Part shown: positions 18,935 through 30,683 of the stretch, piece by piece
Layout: the number at the start of each line of letters is the position of its first letter
How positions within the stretch are numbered: position 1 is the first letter of the stretch
The notes under the pieces: generated by a model
Seen by the model: the letters and a program-made list of their open reading frames with translations, nothing else
Told to the model about the DNA's origin: nothing
Database searches by the model: none
Translations under genes and position numbers: made by a program
Source: Myxococcales bacterium
Lineage (GTDB): Bacteria > Myxococcota_A > Bradymonadia > REDH01
Reading direction: 5' to 3'
DNA: 64,000 bases
Assembly: GCA_020633625.1 (NCBI GenBank)
Contig: JACKDJ010000011.1
Span: forward strand, 1 to 64,000

Positions 18935-20488
18935 CTACTTCCTGAACATCTGCAGCATGCGCTGCGTCACGAGGAACCCGCCGGCGACGTTGATCGTCGC
19001 AAACAACACGGCCACCGCGCCGAGCCCGGCGGCGAGCGACGTCGCGCTCGCCGACCCTGCCTGCAGCATGCCGCCCAGCAGGATGATGCCGCTGATCGCG
19101 TTCGTCACGCTCATCAGCGGCGTGTGGAGCGCGGGCGTGACCGCCCACACGACCTGCCAGCCGACGAAGATCGCGAGTAGAAACACCGTGAAGTGGGCGA
19201 TGAACGCCGGCGGGGTCACGAGGCCGAGCAGCGCGATGGCCGCCGCGCCGGTCGCCACCGCCACACCGACGCCTCGCCCCCCGGAGCGCGCCCCAGCGCC
19301 GCCATGGCCGCCGTGGCCGCCGTGCGACGCCGCACGAGCGACGGGCGCAGCGGCCGCCGGCGCAGGCGTAGGCGCCGGCATCGGCGGCGGCGGCCACGTG
19401 ACCTCCCCGTCCAGCGTCACGACCGCGCCGCGGATCGCGTCATTCTCCATGTCGATCTTGAACGCAGCAGCGCCGCCGAGCTCATCGAGCAGGTGGTAGA
19501 CGTTCGTGCCGAAGTACTGGCTCGCGTGCGTCGGGAGCCGGCTCGTCAGGTCCGTGTAGCCGACAATCGTGACGCCGCCGCGCTCCACAACCTCGCCGGG
19601 CACCGTCTGTGTGCAATTCCCGCCCGCCGCCGCTGCGAGGTCGACGACCACGGACCCGCGACGCATAACGGCGAGCATGTCGTCGAGGATGAGCTTCGGC
19701 GCCGGGCGTCCCGGGATGAGCGCCGTCGTGATGACGATGTCGACCTCGGCGCACTGCGCGCGAAAGAGCGCCATCTCTGCCTCGATGAAGGCCGGGCTCA
19801 TCTCTTTCGCATACCCGCCCTGCCCGTCGCCCGACTCGTCAATCGACACTTCGAGGAACTTCGCGCCAAGCGACTTCACCTGCTCCCGCGCGGCGGCGCG
19901 GACGTCGAACGCGCGGACCTCCGCGCCGAGCCCGCGCGCGGCTGCGATCGCGGCGAGCCCGGCGACGCCCGCCCCAATCACGAGCACGCGCGCCGGCGGC
20001 GTCTTGCCTGCCGCCGTGATCTGGCCGCCGAAGAACCGTCCATACACCGTGGCCGCTTCGATCACGGCGCGGTACCCCGCGATGTTTGCCATCGACGAGA
20101 GCACGTCCATCTTCTGGGCCCGCGAGATCCGCGGCACACAGTCGAGCGCCAGCGTCGCGACGCCGCGCGCGGCGAGCTCCGATACGAGCCCGCCATTCTC
20201 GCCAGGTCGGATCAGCGAGATGAGCGTCGCCCCCGGGCGCATCGCCGCCACCTCGGACGACGTCGGGGGACACACCTTCGCGACCACATCCGCCGTAGCC
20301 CACGCGTCCGGCCCGACCAGCTCCGCGCCAGCGGCGGCGAACGCAGCATCGTCGAAGCCGGCTTCGGAGCCGGCGCCAGCCTCGATCGCGACCTCGAAGC
20401 CGAGCTTCTGAAGGCGCGCGACCGTCTCTGGCGTCGCCGCGACACGTCGCTCCCCGGCGGCGCGCTCTGTTGGTATCAGCACTCGCAC
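18935..20488 (-). CDS. pntA: NAD(P) transhydrogenase subunit alpha
   Basis: 517 residues from a GTG at 20488. This start is chosen because GAGGAG lies 7 nt upstream and the protein then begins [20 protein letters not shown], the family start; a longer frame to 20608 is rejected. Domain I binds NAD(H) ([24 protein letters not shown], Rossmann GxGxxG at about 172-177). Residues about 380-425 are a Pro/Ala linker followed by a His-Gly run (HGGHGGHGG), then TM helices of the alpha-subunit membrane domain to the end. It is therefore the fused alpha type, not the split PntAA/PntAB form. The His-rich linker is unusual and could bind metal; that is conjecture. Confidence 0.96.
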   Translation of the reverse strand: MRVLIPTERAAGERRVAATPETVARLQKLGFEVAIEAGAGSEAGFDDAAFAAAGAELVGPDAWATADVVAKVCPPTSSEVAAMRPGATLISLIRPGENGGLVSELAARGVATLALDCVPRISRAQKMDVLSSMANIAGYRAVIEAATVYGRFFGGQITAAGKTPPARVLVIGAGVAGLAAIAAARGLGAEVRAFDVRAAAREQVKSLGAKFLEVSIDESGDGQGGYAKEMSPAFIEAEMALFRAQCAEVDIVITTALIPGRPAPKLILDDMLAVMRRGSVVVDLAAAAGGNCTQTVPGEVVERGGVTIVGYTDLTSRLPTHASQYFGTNVYHLLDELGGAAAFKIDMENDAIRGAVVTLDGEVTWPPPPMPAPTPAPAAAAPVARAASHGGHGGHGGAGARSGGRGVGVAVATGAAAIALLGLVTPPAFIAHFTVFLLAIFVGWQVVWAVTPALHTPLMSVTNAISGIILLGGMLQAGSASATSLAAGLGAVAVLFATINVAGGFLVTQRMLQMFRK

Positions 20489-20652
20489 GGCACTGCTCCT
20501 CGTATGGGGCGGGCAAGACGCGCTCCTGTCTACGCCAGCCGAGGCGCGCCGTCGACTCCGCAGCGGCCGCCAGCCGCACCGCTTGTGCGAGCGCGCCGCG
20601 TGGGGCATGCAGCCCTCGGCGCACGCCGCGCCCCACTCACGGAGCCACCTCG
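20489..20652. promoter_or_regulatory. Divergent promoter region pntA / SDR
   Basis: 164 bp between two divergent starts, so both promoters should lie here. I could not identify convincing -35/-10 pairs or an operator palindrome. Confidence 0.4.
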
Positions 20653-21426
20653 ATGAGACTCTCAGACGCCAAGGCCATCGTCACCGGCGCCGCCTCCGGC
20701 ATGGGGCGGCACTTCGTTCGCCGACTCGCCGAAGCGGGCGCGCACGTCCACGCCGTCGACGTCGACGCCGCCGGGCTCGGCACGCTCCATCACGAGCTTA
20801 GCGCCGCCGGCTTCGGCGCCCACGTGTCGACGGCCACCTGCGACGTCTCCAAAGAAGACGAGGTCGTCGCGACCGTCGCCGGCGCCCGCGACACGATGCG
20901 CGGCCTCAACGTGCTCATCAACAGCGCCGGCATCTTCCGCGACGGCCTGCTCGTGAAGCGCGACAAGAACACCGGGGCCGTCCAGAAGATGAGCCTCGGC
21001 ACCTGGCAGAAGGTCATCGACGTCGACCTCACGGGCCCGTTCCTGATGACGCGCGAGTTCGCGGCAGCGATCGTCGAGTCTGGCGACGCCGAGTCCGTCG
21101 TCGTGAACCTCTCGTCGGTCTCGCGCCACGGGAACATCGGCCAGTCCAACTACAGCGCCGCCAAGGCGGGCCTCGTCGCCGACACGAAGCTGTGGGGCCT
21201 CGAGCTCGCGCGCTACGGCATCCGCGTCGGCGCGATCGCCCCCGGCTTTATCCGCACGCCGATCCTCGAGGGCATGCCCCCCGCCGCACTGGAGCGCATG
21301 GTCAGCGGCGTCCCCCTTCAGCGCGTCGGCGAGCCCGAAGAGATCTGGCTCGGCGTGAAGTTCATCGTCGAGTGCGGCTACTTCACGGGCCGCTGCCTCG
21401 ACATCGACGGCGGCGTCACGATCTGA
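20653..21426 (+). CDS. SDR family NAD(P)-dependent oxidoreductase
   Basis: 257 residues, classical short-chain dehydrogenase size. Cofactor motif GAASGMG (about 11-17), structural NSAG (about 92-95), catalytic Ser in NLSSVS, and Y167-xxx-K171 (NYSAAKAG). The C-terminal [12 protein letters not shown] matches the 3-oxoacyl-ACP reductase (FabG)-like branch. The Asp after the second beta strand (HAVDVDA) is more common in NAD(H)-preferring members. Substrate cannot be told from sequence. The convergent neighbour is a CoA-transferase, so acyl-CoA metabolism is a plausible setting. Confidence 0.88.
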   Translation: MRLSDAKAIVTGAASGMGRHFVRRLAEAGAHVHAVDVDAAGLGTLHHELSAAGFGAHVSTATCDVSKEDEVVATVAGARDTMRGLNVLINSAGIFRDGLLVKRDKNTGAVQKMSLGTWQKVIDVDLTGPFLMTREFAAAIVESGDAESVVVNLSSVSRHGNIGQSNYSAAKAGLVADTKLWGLELARYGIRVGAIAPGFIRTPILEGMPPAALERMVSGVPLQRVGEPEEIWLGVKFIVECGYFTGRCLDIDGGVTI

Positions 21427-21429
21427 CGT

Positions 21430-21453
21430 GCCGGCTCGCCGCGCGTAGCCGGC
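21430..21453. terminator. Hairpin between convergent genes
   Basis: GCCGGCT (21430-21436) pairs with AGCCGGC (21447-21453) across a 10-nt loop, between the convergent SDR and CoA-transferase stops. There is no U tract, so intrinsic termination is only suggested. Confidence 0.4.
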
Positions 21454-21458
21454 GCACC

Positions 21459-22742
21459 TCAGTCGTACCGCAGTCGAACCTCGCGCCACTGGCGCTCCAG
21501 CCCCTCGCGGTCGTCGGGGTGCGCCACGCGGATCAGTGCGTGGGCGCGCTCGTTCAGGGTGCGCCCATACAGGTCTGCCACCCCGTGCTCCGTGACGACG
21601 TAGTGGACGTGGGCGCGCGTCGTCACGACGCCGGCTCCCGTCTTCAGCGTAGTCACGATGCGAGACTCGCCGCTCTTGGTCCGCGACGGCAGCGCGATGA
21701 TCGGCTTCCCGCCCGGCGACAGAGACGCCCCACGAATGAAGTCCATCTGGCCGCCGACGCCCGAGATCACGTGGTGCCCGATCGAGTCGGCGCAGACCTG
21801 GCCCGTCAGGTCGACCTCGACCGCCGAGTTGATCGCCGCGACGCGCGGATTCCGTGCGATGACGGCGGCGGAGTTCACGTAGGCGACGTCGAGCTGCAGC
21901 ACCGACGGGTTGTCGTTCACGAAGTCGTACACGGCGCGGCTGCCGACGACGAAGCCCGACACGGTCTTGCCGCGATGTACGGCCTTCGCGGAGTTGTCGA
22001 CCGCCCCCGATCGCAGCAGCGGGAGCAGGCCATCGGACCACATCTCCGTGTGGACGCCGAGGTGCTGGTGTCCGGCGAGCGCCTCGAGCACGGCGTCCGG
22101 GATCGCTCCGATCCCCATCTGCAGCGTGGAGCCGTCTTCGATCAGCGACGCGGCGTGCGCGCCGATCGCGCGCTCCTCGTCGCCGAGCGCAGGTCGCGGC
22201 GCCTCGGGCAACGGCTCGTCGACCTGTACCCAGTGGTGGATCTGGTCGATGTGGATCACGCCGTCGCCAAGCACACGCGGCATCCGAGGGTTCACCTGCG
22301 CCACGACGGTCGTGGCGCTGTCGACGGCCGCGCGTGCGACGTCGACGCTGGTGCCCAGCGAGCAGTAGCCGTGCGCGTCTGGCGTCGACACGTGCACCAG
22401 CGCGACGTCTAGCTTGCGGCGCCGCGACCGGAACAGCGCGGGGATCTCTGACAAGAAGCACGGCAGGTAGTCGACCCGATCGCCGTCGAGCCGCTTTCGC
22501 ATCCCCGGCCCGACGAACAGGTTCGCGAACCGGAAGCTCTCGGCGTAGCGCGAGTCCGCGATCTCGCAGTCTCCCGCTAGGTGCAGGTGAATGAGCTCCA
22601 CGTCGCGCAGCCGAGGGGCATGCTCCAGCAGCCCACGCAGCAGAACGAGCGGGGTCGCAGACGCCCCGTGAACGAACAGCCGGTCGCCGGAGCGCACACA
22701 GCTCAGCGCCGACGCGGCGGACTCGTGCCTCACGCTGCCCAT
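21459..22742 (-). CDS. Acetyl-CoA hydrolase/transferase family protein
   Basis: 427 residues, the length of 4-hydroxybutyrate/butyrate:acetyl-CoA transferases. These transfer CoA between acyl-CoA and a carboxylate through a glutamyl-CoA thioester. The expected catalytic Glu is E309 in NSAVEVDLTGQ. Other family stretches: LQMGIGAIPDAVL, VHTEMWSDGLL, GVGGQMDFIRGA and VVTEHGVADLYG. The start is secure, with a long AG-rich ribosome binding site (GGAGGGAGGGGAG) just upstream. Whether it acts as transferase or hydrolase, and on which acyl-CoA, is not decidable here. It is the last gene of a long minus-strand run. Confidence 0.92.
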   Translation of the reverse strand: MGSVRHESAASALSCVRSGDRLFVHGASATPLVLLRGLLEHAPRLRDVELIHLHLAGDCEIADSRYAESFRFANLFVGPGMRKRLDGDRVDYLPCFLSEIPALFRSRRRKLDVALVHVSTPDAHGYCSLGTSVDVARAAVDSATTVVAQVNPRMPRVLGDGVIHIDQIHHWVQVDEPLPEAPRPALGDEERAIGAHAASLIEDGSTLQMGIGAIPDAVLEALAGHQHLGVHTEMWSDGLLPLLRSGAVDNSAKAVHRGKTVSGFVVGSRAVYDFVNDNPSVLQLDVAYVNSAAVIARNPRVAAINSAVEVDLTGQVCADSIGHHVISGVGGQMDFIRGASLSPGGKPIIALPSRTKSGESRIVTTLKTGAGVVTTRAHVHYVVTEHGVADLYGRTLNERAHALIRVAHPDDREGLERQWREVRLRYD

Positions 22743-22757
22743 GTCTCCCCTCCCTCC

Positions 22758-23357
22758 TTACTTCGACGCGCGCCGAAACGTGACGAGATGATTATTCGCC
22801 GGCATCGCCTCGACGGCATCGAGACGCAGGCCGACGGCGGCCGCCGCGACCTCGACCTCGCCGAGATCGCGCACGCCCCAGAGGGGATCGCGCGACCGAA
22901 GCGACGCATCAAACGCACGGTTCGACTCCGGCTCGAGCCGTCCGCCAAACGCGAACGGCCCGTAGAGCACCAGGACGCCGTCTACCGAGAGCACGCGGGC
23001 CGCTCCCGCGAGCAGGCCAAGCGCAGCCTCCCACGGCGCGATGTGGATCATGTTTGCGCAGAACACGGCGTCGAACGGGCCCTGCGGCCACGGACCAACG
23101 CAGACGTCGAGGGCCACCGCGGGCAACACGTTGTCGAGGCTGGCCTCCGCAACGTACGCGTCCACACTCGCCCGCTCGTCCGGGTCTCGCGACGTGGGAA
23201 GCCAGCGCACGCCGGGCAGCCCCGACGCGAACCGAACCGCGTGCTGCCCGGAGCCGCAAGCGACCTCGAGCACGTCGCCGGCGACGCCGAGACGCTGCAG
23301 CGCGGCGAGGATCGCCTCGCCGTTCCGAACCGACGCTGGGTAGTCGAGCTTCGCCAC
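22758..23357 (-). CDS. DUF938 family, SAM-dependent methyltransferase-like protein
   Basis: 199 residues from a GTG. Class I methyltransferase fold with motif I EVACGSGQHAVRFA (about 31-44), acidic residues after strand 2, NMIHIAPWEAALGLLAGAARVL (motif IV onward), LYGPFAFGG, and the family C-terminus MPANNHLVTFRR. These are the hallmarks of DUF938, a family also found fused or adjacent to other enzymes but without a defined substrate. The gap to the upstream lipoprotein gene is 10 bp, so cotranscription is likely. Confidence 0.9.
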   Translation of the reverse strand: MAKLDYPASVRNGEAILAALQRLGVAGDVLEVACGSGQHAVRFASGLPGVRWLPTSRDPDERASVDAYVAEASLDNVLPAVALDVCVGPWPQGPFDAVFCANMIHIAPWEAALGLLAGAARVLSVDGVLVLYGPFAFGGRLEPESNRAFDASLRSRDPLWGVRDLGEVEVAAAAVGLRLDAVEAMPANNHLVTFRRASK

Positions 23358-23367
23358 CGCCCTCGCG

Positions 23368-23811
23368 CTACCCCTCGGGGTAGGTCACCTTGATCGACAG
23401 CGTGTAGTTGCCACCGAACGTGCACGTCGGCTCTCCGCTACCCTCTGCCTGACAGTCCGAGGGGGAGTAGAGAGCGTTCGCGATGACCCGGTAGGTGCCG
23501 CGCGTCGGCGCCGTGAGCTCGACGCGCGAGTTGGTGTCGTCCGACGAGATGTCGTCGTTCTGCTCGTGCGGGTCGTTCCCGGGGCCGACGATGTGCAGGT
23601 ACGTGTCGAACTCGTCTGACCGCATCTCGGCGACGATCGTCCCGCCGGCGCCGACCTCGATCGGGTACTCGTCCATGTACGACTGATCGGCCGGAAAGAG
23701 CGCATCGCCATCCGCGAGCGTGCCCGTCTCGTTGCGGTCAATCGGCTCGGGCTTCGAGCAGGCGCCGAGCGCGAGTGACGCGGCGAGGGCGGTGAGGAGA
23801 TGCTGCTTCAT
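23368..23811 (-). CDS. Small lipoprotein with PPC-like domain
   Basis: 147 residues. Signal peptide ends LALGAC (Cys18). The mature part (about 40-145) reads as a bacterial pre-peptidase C-terminal (PPC)-type beta-sandwich: a Tyr-Met-Asp-Glu-Tyr entry, GTIVAEMRSDEFDTYLHIVGPG, acidic turns with DDISSDDTNSRVELTAP, and GTYRVIANAL. Such domains usually sit at the end of secreted proteases; here the domain stands alone on a lipid anchor. The ATG at 23811 is preferred over the far longer upstream frame because it gives a clean lipoprotein signal. Confidence 0.82.
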   Translation of the reverse strand: MKQHLLTALAASLALGACSKPEPIDRNETGTLADGDALFPADQSYMDEYPIEVGAGGTIVAEMRSDEFDTYLHIVGPGNDPHEQNDDISSDDTNSRVELTAPTRGTYRVIANALYSPSDCQAEGSGEPTCTFGGNYTLSIKVTYPEG

Positions 23812-24015
23812 CGTGGGCTCTTCGACTCTGGTGCAGACGCCGCGTCGCAGCTGCGGGGCCGCCGATGCGATTGGGCACCACGACCGTAGCCCGGCGGGTG
23901 TGGGTCGGCAAGGGTGGTGGCCCCACGGAACGTGCGACGGGAGTAGCCCTTCGCCAGAGGGCCCATCCCCGCTGAGCGACACTCAGCTCCGTGGCGCTCC
24001 CGGACGCTCCCAAAG

Positions 24016-24774
24016 TCACCCACCCGCGGTCGGCCGCGGCAGCACCAGGACCACGTCCCGAAACATCGGCACCGACGCTCCGCTCGACTCGATGTACTGC
24101 GCCCGCCCAAGGTCCTCCGGGGTCGGATGTCCGCCACCGAGCATGTATGCAGTCACGTCCGAGCTCGCTGTCGGTGCGAGCAGCGGCCGGTCGCCCGGAC
24201 GCAGCAGGTAGCGTGCCGTGTCCATTGTCGCGACCAACACCTCGAACGGGATGTCCGGGTCCGCGAGCACGCTGATCACACTGCCGCCCTCCTCACCGAA
24301 TCCAACGAACCACTCAGACTGCAGCCGGATCTCGGCCAAACGATTGTACAGCCCGCCGAAGTCGAGCGCAGCGAGGAGGTCTGCGCCCGCGCCCGCGTCG
24401 TCGCGCAAGCATACCGTCGGCGGCAGCTCGCGGGTGTCGCCCGGCGCGGATGCCGAGCCACTGCGCTGATTCGCACAGCGGGCGACGGGCTGGGCGAACG
24501 GCGCGAAGCTCCCGAGGTTGCGCTGGTCCGAGATCCGGAACCCGTCTCGCCCGATGCTCACAACGACACGGGGTACGGCAGGCTCCTCTGGACGCTCTTC
24601 CGACTCGGCGCGGGAGGCGTCGGCACGGCGCGGCGAGCTCACGTTCACGACGCCGGCCTTGATGAACACGCTCGAGAGCAGCAGCAGCGGGACCAGGATC
24701 ATGACCATGTTCATGATCGGCGCGAGGTTCAGCTCGACTGCCTCTTCTGTGGACGCAGGTCTCCGTCTACCCAT
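24016..24774 (-). CDS. ExbD/TolR-like biopolymer transport protein
   Basis: 252 residues. The start has a strong ribosome binding site (GGAGGTG). A short cytoplasmic tail (ELNLAP) leads into one TM helix (about 19-40), followed by a periplasmic domain, the ExbD/TolR topology. In the family the helix begins with a proton-carrying Asp (pattern xMDxMxxxL); here the equivalent residue is Asn22 (IMNMVMILV). The periplasmic part is longer than in classic ExbD, with a Cys pair near 98 and 121. No ExbB/TolQ partner is adjacent. Without the Asp it may not use the proton motive force and may be a structural paralogue. Family assignment is good; function is open. Confidence 0.8.
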   Translation of the reverse strand: MGRRRPASTEEAVELNLAPIMNMVMILVPLLLLSSVFIKAGVVNVSSPRRADASRAESEERPEEPAVPRVVVSIGRDGFRISDQRNLGSFAPFAQPVARCANQRSGSASAPGDTRELPPTVCLRDDAGAGADLLAALDFGGLYNRLAEIRLQSEWFVGFGEEGGSVISVLADPDIPFEVLVATMDTARYLLRPGDRPLLAPTASSDVTAYMLGGGHPTPEDLGRAQYIESSGASVPMFRDVVLVLPRPTAGG

Positions 24775-24969
24775 CGAGCACCTCCGGGTTACGCAGCAGG
24801 GCCGCGATTGAACACCGGTGTTTGGTCGACGCCGAGGTCAGGGGCGCCCGAGGGCGGCACCGCGGTCGGCTTCACCGGTCCAGTAGACTGACGCGCATCG
24901 GCCGAAGTTCTGACGGGACTGCGCAACGCGCTCAGTTGCCCCCGCCCGCGTGCGACTCCGATGCCAGCG

Positions 24970-25728
24970 CTACCGGCGTCCCCGCTCCGCCATGTACTCC
25001 CGGTATCCCCGCGAGTACTCGCCGAACACACCGTCGAGGTAGTTCAGGAACCCAGCGTAGTTCCCGTTGAACTTCGAGTGGTGAAAGTCGTGGTACTCGA
25101 CGCCCCAGTACCCCGGGAACAGCTTCGACGGGCTCCAGGGGAACGAGTAGCCGCTGTGCCCCTCGGCCGCCTCCCACTGCCGGAACGCGATCCACGCCCA
25201 CACGGTCCAGACGTGAGATCCAAACAGAACGGGCCAGACCAGCGCGAGGGTGCCCGTCGCCACGAACTCGATCGGGTGCATGTTGTGGCCGGTCACCGCC
25301 CACGGCGTCACGACCCTGTGGTGCACTCGGTGCACGCGCTGGTACAGCCACTTCGTGTGGAAAGCACGGTGCATCCAGTAGTAGGCGAAGTCGTCGATGA
25401 ACACGAAGGCGACGAGCTGCAGCGCCATCGTCCACACGGCTGGCGCCGGACCCGCGTGGACACCGACACCGCGCAGCCACGGCCATACAGCGACGACCAG
25501 CACCGTCATCACCGCGTTGTTCGCGAGCCAGCGCCGAATCGACGGTCCAATCGTCCGCTCCGGGTCGGCGCGACGCTCCTGGATGCGGTACGGGCGTGCC
25601 CAGGCGGGGTCGCGCAGAGCGATCCACGTCAGCGGCGCGGCGAAGAGCGCGAACGCGCCGATCGAGACCGCCGTGGTCGCGACCGGGAAGCTCCAGAAGA
25701 GCGGATCCGCGTACGGCTCTGGCAGCAC
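24970..25728 (-). CDS. Sterol desaturase/fatty acid hydroxylase family protein
   Basis: 252 residues from a GTG 8 bp after the preceding stop. Integral membrane di-iron oxygenase fold with three His boxes: HxxxH at 120-124 (HRAFH), HxxHH at 133-137 (HRVHH) and HxxHH at 213-217 (HDFHH), plus HPIE at 151-154 and the GNY...LD..FG signature near the C-terminus. Flanking hydrophobic helices lie at about 18-38, 73-90, 100-118 and 155-185. The HPIE and FxGNY signatures recall C-4 methylsterol oxidase-like members, but fatty-acid or carotenoid hydroxylases share them. It lies downstream of oleABCD and the MopE-type gene on the same strand, so a role in membrane lipids is plausible. Confidence 0.9.
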   Translation of the reverse strand: MLPEPYADPLFWSFPVATTAVSIGAFALFAAPLTWIALRDPAWARPYRIQERRADPERTIGPSIRRWLANNAVMTVLVVAVWPWLRGVGVHAGPAPAVWTMALQLVAFVFIDDFAYYWMHRAFHTKWLYQRVHRVHHRVVTPWAVTGHNMHPIEFVATGTLALVWPVLFGSHVWTVWAWIAFRQWEAAEGHSGYSFPWSPSKLFPGYWGVEYHDFHHSKFNGNYAGFLNYLDGVFGEYSRGYREYMAERGRR

Positions 25729-25736
25729 GCCGCGCC

Positions 25737-29570
<3,834 letters not shown>

Positions 29571-29687
29571 CTGGTCAAGCACAGGCGTTGGCCGCGTCGG
29601 AGCGGCGCTGGGGCATCCCCGACGCTAGCGGACCCCGCGTGCGCGCGCAACGCGGGCCCACTGCCGGAGTCGACAGCCACTCGGCAG

Positions 29688-30683
29688 CTACGCCCCCGCG
29701 AGGTGTCGCGCCAGCCGCTCCAGCCCCTCGTCGGTCGTAACCTTGGGCTCGTAGCCGAGCTCCGCGCGCGCCGCGTCGATTCGGTACCAGTGAGACGTCG
29801 AGAGCTGCTCGGCGACGAACCGCGTCATCGGCGGCTCTGCCGCGACGCCGAACGTGCCGTAGATCAGCTCGAGCAGCCCTCCAATCGCGTACGCGACCCC
29901 GAACGGCACTCGACGCGTCACCGGCGGAAGACCCGCGGCGCGGACGATGCCGTTGACGAGCACCTCGAGCGCGATCGGTTCGCCGTTCGTGATGAAGTAC
30001 GCCTTGCCCGCGCACGCGGCTCCCGGCACCAGCCGGTCGAGCGCGCAGATGTGCGCCTCGGCGGCGTTGTCGATGTAGGTCGCGTCGACTCGGTTCTTCC
30101 CGTCGCCCACGAATGCGAGCCTTCCGCGGCGGGCGCGGTCGACGATGCGCGGCACGAGGTGGTTGTCTCCGGGACCCCAGATCAGGTGTGGACGGAGCGC
30201 CACGGTCGCGAGCGACGCCGATGACGACGCGAGCACCGCCCTCTCCGCCTCCGCCTTCGTCGACGGATAGTGCGTCGAGTAGCTCGACGGGTACGGGGCG
30301 CTCTCGTCGACGCCCTCGACGCTCTCGCCGCCGTGCACGACGCTCGGCGTGCTCGTGTAGACGAGCCGCGGGATCCCGTGCCGCCGGCACGCCTCGAGGA
30401 CATTCTGAGTCGCGACGACGTTCGAACGAACGTACTCCTCGCGCGGACCCCATACGCCCGCCTTCGCCGCGACGTGCAGCACCGCGTCGCATCCCTCCGC
30501 CGCGCGCAGCACCGCGTCGCCGTCGGCGAGGTCCCCCACCCGCGCGTCGACGCCGAGCGCACGCAGCGCCGGGTAGTCGCCTCGGTTGATCCCCACGACC
30601 TCGTCGCCGCGCGCGACCAGGCGCGCGCTGATCGCCATCCCGAGAAAGCCTCCCGCTCCGGTGACGAGGACGCGGCTCGTCAT
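29688..30683 (-). CDS. oleD: OleD, NAD(P)-dependent 2-alkyl-3-oxoalkanoate reductase
   Basis: 331 residues. Extended SDR/3-beta-HSD-like enzyme: TGAGGFLG at 8-15, catalytic Y139-xxx-K143 (HYPSTK), and VDATYIDNAAEAH. Taken alone it would be called an NSDHL-like sterol dehydrogenase, but it overlaps oleC by 4 bp (ATGA) and follows oleA-oleB-oleC, so OleD is the better call. OleD reduces the beta-keto acid made by OleA to the beta-hydroxy acid in long-chain olefin synthesis. The start is fixed by the overlap; a longer frame to 30890 is rejected. Confidence 0.92.
   Translation of the reverse strand: MTSRVLVTGAGGFLGMAISARLVARGDEVVGINRGDYPALRALGVDARVGDLADGDAVLRAAEGCDAVLHVAAKAGVWGPREEYVRSNVVATQNVLEACRRHGIPRLVYTSTPSVVHGGESVEGVDESAPYPSSYSTHYPSTKAEAERAVLASSSASLATVALRPHLIWGPGDNHLVPRIVDRARRGRLAFVGDGKNRVDATYIDNAAEAHICALDRLVPGAACAGKAYFITNGEPIALEVLVNGIVRAAGLPPVTRRVPFGVAYAIGGLLELIYGTFGVAAEPPMTRFVAEQLSTSHWYRIDAARAELGYEPKVTTDEGLERLARHLAGA

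Noticed and set aside
19193..20656. 487-codon plus-strand ORF over pntA
   Set aside because: Antisense to a clearly conserved gene; low-complexity Arg-rich product.
29688..30683. Annotation as sterol-4-alpha-carboxylate dehydrogenase
   Set aside because: The sequence would allow it, but the coupled oleA, oleB and oleC genes make OleD far more likely.
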